From Bacteroidales bacterium (GTDB lineage: Bacteria; Bacteroidota; Bacteroidia; Bacteroidales; TTA-H9), in contig JAUSOY010000081.1 in the NCBI GenBank assembly GCA_030656615.1, positions 1 to 64,000 of the forward strand: 64,000 nucleotides of DNA, in the 5' to 3' direction. This document shows positions 62,334 to 64,000 of the stretch, piece by piece. The notes below the pieces were generated by a model, which worked only from the letters and a program-made list of their open reading frames with translations, did not search any database and was not told the DNA's origin. The position numbers and the translations under genes are program-made. How positions within the stretch are numbered: the stretch's first letter is position 1; each line of letters begins with the position of its first letter.

Positions 62334-64000
62334 TTTATAACAGATAGTCGGGTAGAGTATTCCGAATTATTACCCGAAGCAGCAACCCTGATAAAATACA
62401 ATCCCTGTTTAAGATCAGGTAGTGAAATTATCGTTTCAAACGGGCCTGAATACATCAATCGGCCAGCCAAATCAAATATCCTTACTTCCATTCCAATCGG
62501 GGATGCATTATCCGGAAGCTTTATGTTAAGCTGATTTCCATTCAAAGGATTGGGGTAAACACTCAAACTGAGGTTCTTTTTAATAACCGGAATTTGTGGA
62601 AGTACGGCTTTACCCAGTACGGGTCTAATCATCAGGCTACCATTCTGAATCGATTGTTGCCAAACTCCATCCGTATTAAAATGTGTATTGAGACTATTAT
62701 CGGCCGAACGGTCGAAACCTACATTCAGATTATCGGATGTTGTCTGAAGCCATCCAACGTGAAAAGCATTTACAACGGGTATTCCTTTAGCAAAATAAAA
62801 CTCATTAAAACCAAATTCATTTGCTGATACTGCTTTAACCAAAGTATCCGGAGAAATAATTTTTCCCGGAATGCCATTATCATCATCCCATACCATCAAA
62901 TAGAAATATTGTTCATTAGCTGCGTTTTTAGTATTGTTAAACAGCATTTTTACACCCCGGAGGGTATCACGGGTATTCACCGAAAAACGATATGCCAGTT
63001 GGGCTCCCGATGGTGTGAGACCATAACCGGCCTCTGGAATTCCATCGTCATAGGCATAATAATTTCCAAAATACTGCTTGTAATATAAAGTATCACTCAA
63101 ACGGGAAGGACCATCCTCATCACCATGAATAACATGTCTGACAAAAAAACTAGCTGAATCGCGGGTTCCAAATGGATCAATTGGTAAAATACTCTGAACC
63201 CGGGGAGCCGAAAACATTTGATAATCCACGTAACCACCCGAATAAAAAGGCTGAATGCTGTAATTGCCTCCATAAAAATAATCAACTTCCGCACCGGAAG
63301 CATTCAAAACCCAATACTCGTAACGCGAACCATGAGCTACCGTATCAAGATTTACAATGGTATTATACAAGGTATCACGCATTTCATTGGTAGGATCGTT
63401 TGAATACTGTGTATATGGCATCGATTGATAACGCTTTAGGAAACTTGGCGTTCCCGAAACGAAAGAAATATTACGATAAATCGTATCAGCCAACGAACGA
63501 TTTAAATTCAGGTAGACAAAATCAACATTCCAATGGTCCATGCTACTTTGCCAGGATGGAAGAATATTATTGGCAAGACTGGCAAAATTAACCAGTCGAA
63601 AGCGGAAATTCTTATTGTAATACGAAGCACTGTCATCAATTTTAATCATCACCTGACGAAACCAGGTATTATATCGGGTATAAAAAGTGTCGATGCTCAT
63701 TCCTTCTTCTGACCAAACCTGAATCCATTGAGACAAATCTGAATTATAAAACTGCAGCACGAGCGAATCGCCCTTCTGTGGTTCATTGCCTCTTCCCTGC
63801 GGCTGATAGTAAAAACTGATATACAACGAATCGGAGGTTTTGATTGCTCTTTTTACCGGAGAAAATATCGTATCTAAGCGGATAAAATGTGACGTAAGCT
63901 TATCTGCTTCAAATGATGTAAAACTTGCGTTTGTGTATATATGTCCGGCAGAATCAAGGGCATCAAAGGTGGCACAGCCATGGTTAGGTGGATTAATACA
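62330..64000 (-). CDS. T9SS cargo protein, truncated by window edge
   Basis: Open to the right edge (556 codons visible; true start outside the window). The last 75 residues (YPNPLNGNQLNIKLP, then VRIFDLAGRLMYSG ... GLYFIRVAASG) form a type A T9SS sorting domain, so the protein is exported to the cell surface. The visible N-terminal part contains CINPPNHGCATFDALDSAGHIYT and SLYISFYYQPQGRG, a beta-sandwich region found in many large Bacteroidota surface proteins. No enzyme motif was seen. It overlaps the RluA gene by 4 bases. Confidence 0.85.
   Translation of the reverse strand, partial: CINPPNHGCATFDALDSAGHIYTNASFTSFEADKLTSHFIRLDTIFSPVKRAIKTSDSLYISFYYQPQGRGNEPQKGDSLVLQFYNSDLSQWIQVWSEEGMSIDTFYTRYNTWFRQVMIKIDDSASYYNKNFRFRLVNFASLANNILPSWQSSMDHWNVDFVYLNLNRSLADTIYRNISFVSGTPSFLKRYQSMPYTQYSNDPTNEMRDTLYNTIVNLDTVAHGSRYEYWVLNASGAEVDYFYGGNYSIQPFYSGGYVDYQMFSAPRVQSILPIDPFGTRDSASFFVRHVIHGDEDGPSRLSDTLYYKQYFGNYYAYDDGIPEAGYGLTPSGAQLAYRFSVNTRDTLRGVKMLFNNTKNAANEQYFYLMVWDDDNGIPGKIISPDTLVKAVSANEFGFNEFYFAKGIPVVNAFHVGWLQTTSDNLNVGFDRSADNSLNTHFNTDGVWQQSIQNGSLMIRPVLGKAVLPQIPVIKKNLSLSVYPNPLNGNQLNIKLPDNASPIGMEVRIFDLAGRLMYSGPFETIISLPDLKQGLYFIRVAASGNNSEYSTRLSVIK

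Noticed and set aside
1..64000. CRISPR array or cas genes
   Set aside because: No regularly spaced repeats and no cas-like proteins were seen.

Overview
The window reads as chromosome of a member of the Bacteroidota, probably from the Bacteroidales or a neighbouring order. The evidence is AT-rich DNA, no obvious Shine-Dalgarno sites, promoters with the phylum-specific TTTG-N19-TAnnTTTG pattern, type IX secretion (T9SS) C-terminal sorting domains, a STN-type TonB receptor with its own ECF sigma/FecR pair, DUF4249 and DUF3078 proteins, and many small lipoproteins. Gene order and content look chromosomal. The only mobile-element trace is the first 27 codons of an IS1595-type transposase cut by the left edge.

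Layout: 1-660 holds the transposase fragment and a ModE-type regulator. 748-7819 (minus) is a cell-surface-signalling locus: ECF sigma, FecR anti-sigma, TonB receptor, DUF4249 lipoprotein and two related lipoproteins, closed by a GC-rich hairpin. 7837-15575 is an alpha-glucan region: branching enzyme, lipoprotein pullulanase and, divergently, a T9SS-secreted amylase. 15996-19884 is a symporter / M20 amidohydrolase / alanine racemase operon. 19949-26998 carries serC, small lipoproteins, a YbdG-type channel, an SDR, a DUF4301 protein and dapB. 27065-27275 looks like a free-standing structured small RNA with its own consensus promoter and terminator. 27384-36978 is mixed metabolism (aminotransferase, APS reductase, TlpA-like protein, metallo-hydrolase, Gfo/Idh/MocA oxidoreductase, membrane glycosyltransferase). 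37320-45271 is the alpha-2-macroglobulin / PBP1C pair.

45342-51702 is the most unusual stretch. A minus-strand cluster encodes a thioredoxin, an ArsM-like methyltransferase, a 33-residue cysteine-containing peptide, a radical SAM/SPASM enzyme, a thioredoxin-thioredoxin reductase fusion and a DUF302 protein, followed by a membrane 4Fe-4S protein. A Crp/Fnr regulator is divergent from it. I read this as a candidate RiPP or redox/metal-linked peptide-modification system. The 33-residue gene is too short for routine gene calling.

51832-64000 returns to ordinary genes: cupin, acyl-CoA dehydrogenase, Mpl-type muropeptide ligase, patatin/outer-membrane-barrel protein, a Cys/Met-metabolism lyase, a DUF3078 protein, an RluA-type pseudouridine synthase and a T9SS cargo protein running off the right edge. 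I found no tRNA, rRNA or CRISPR array. All assignments come from reading the sequence; no database search was run.
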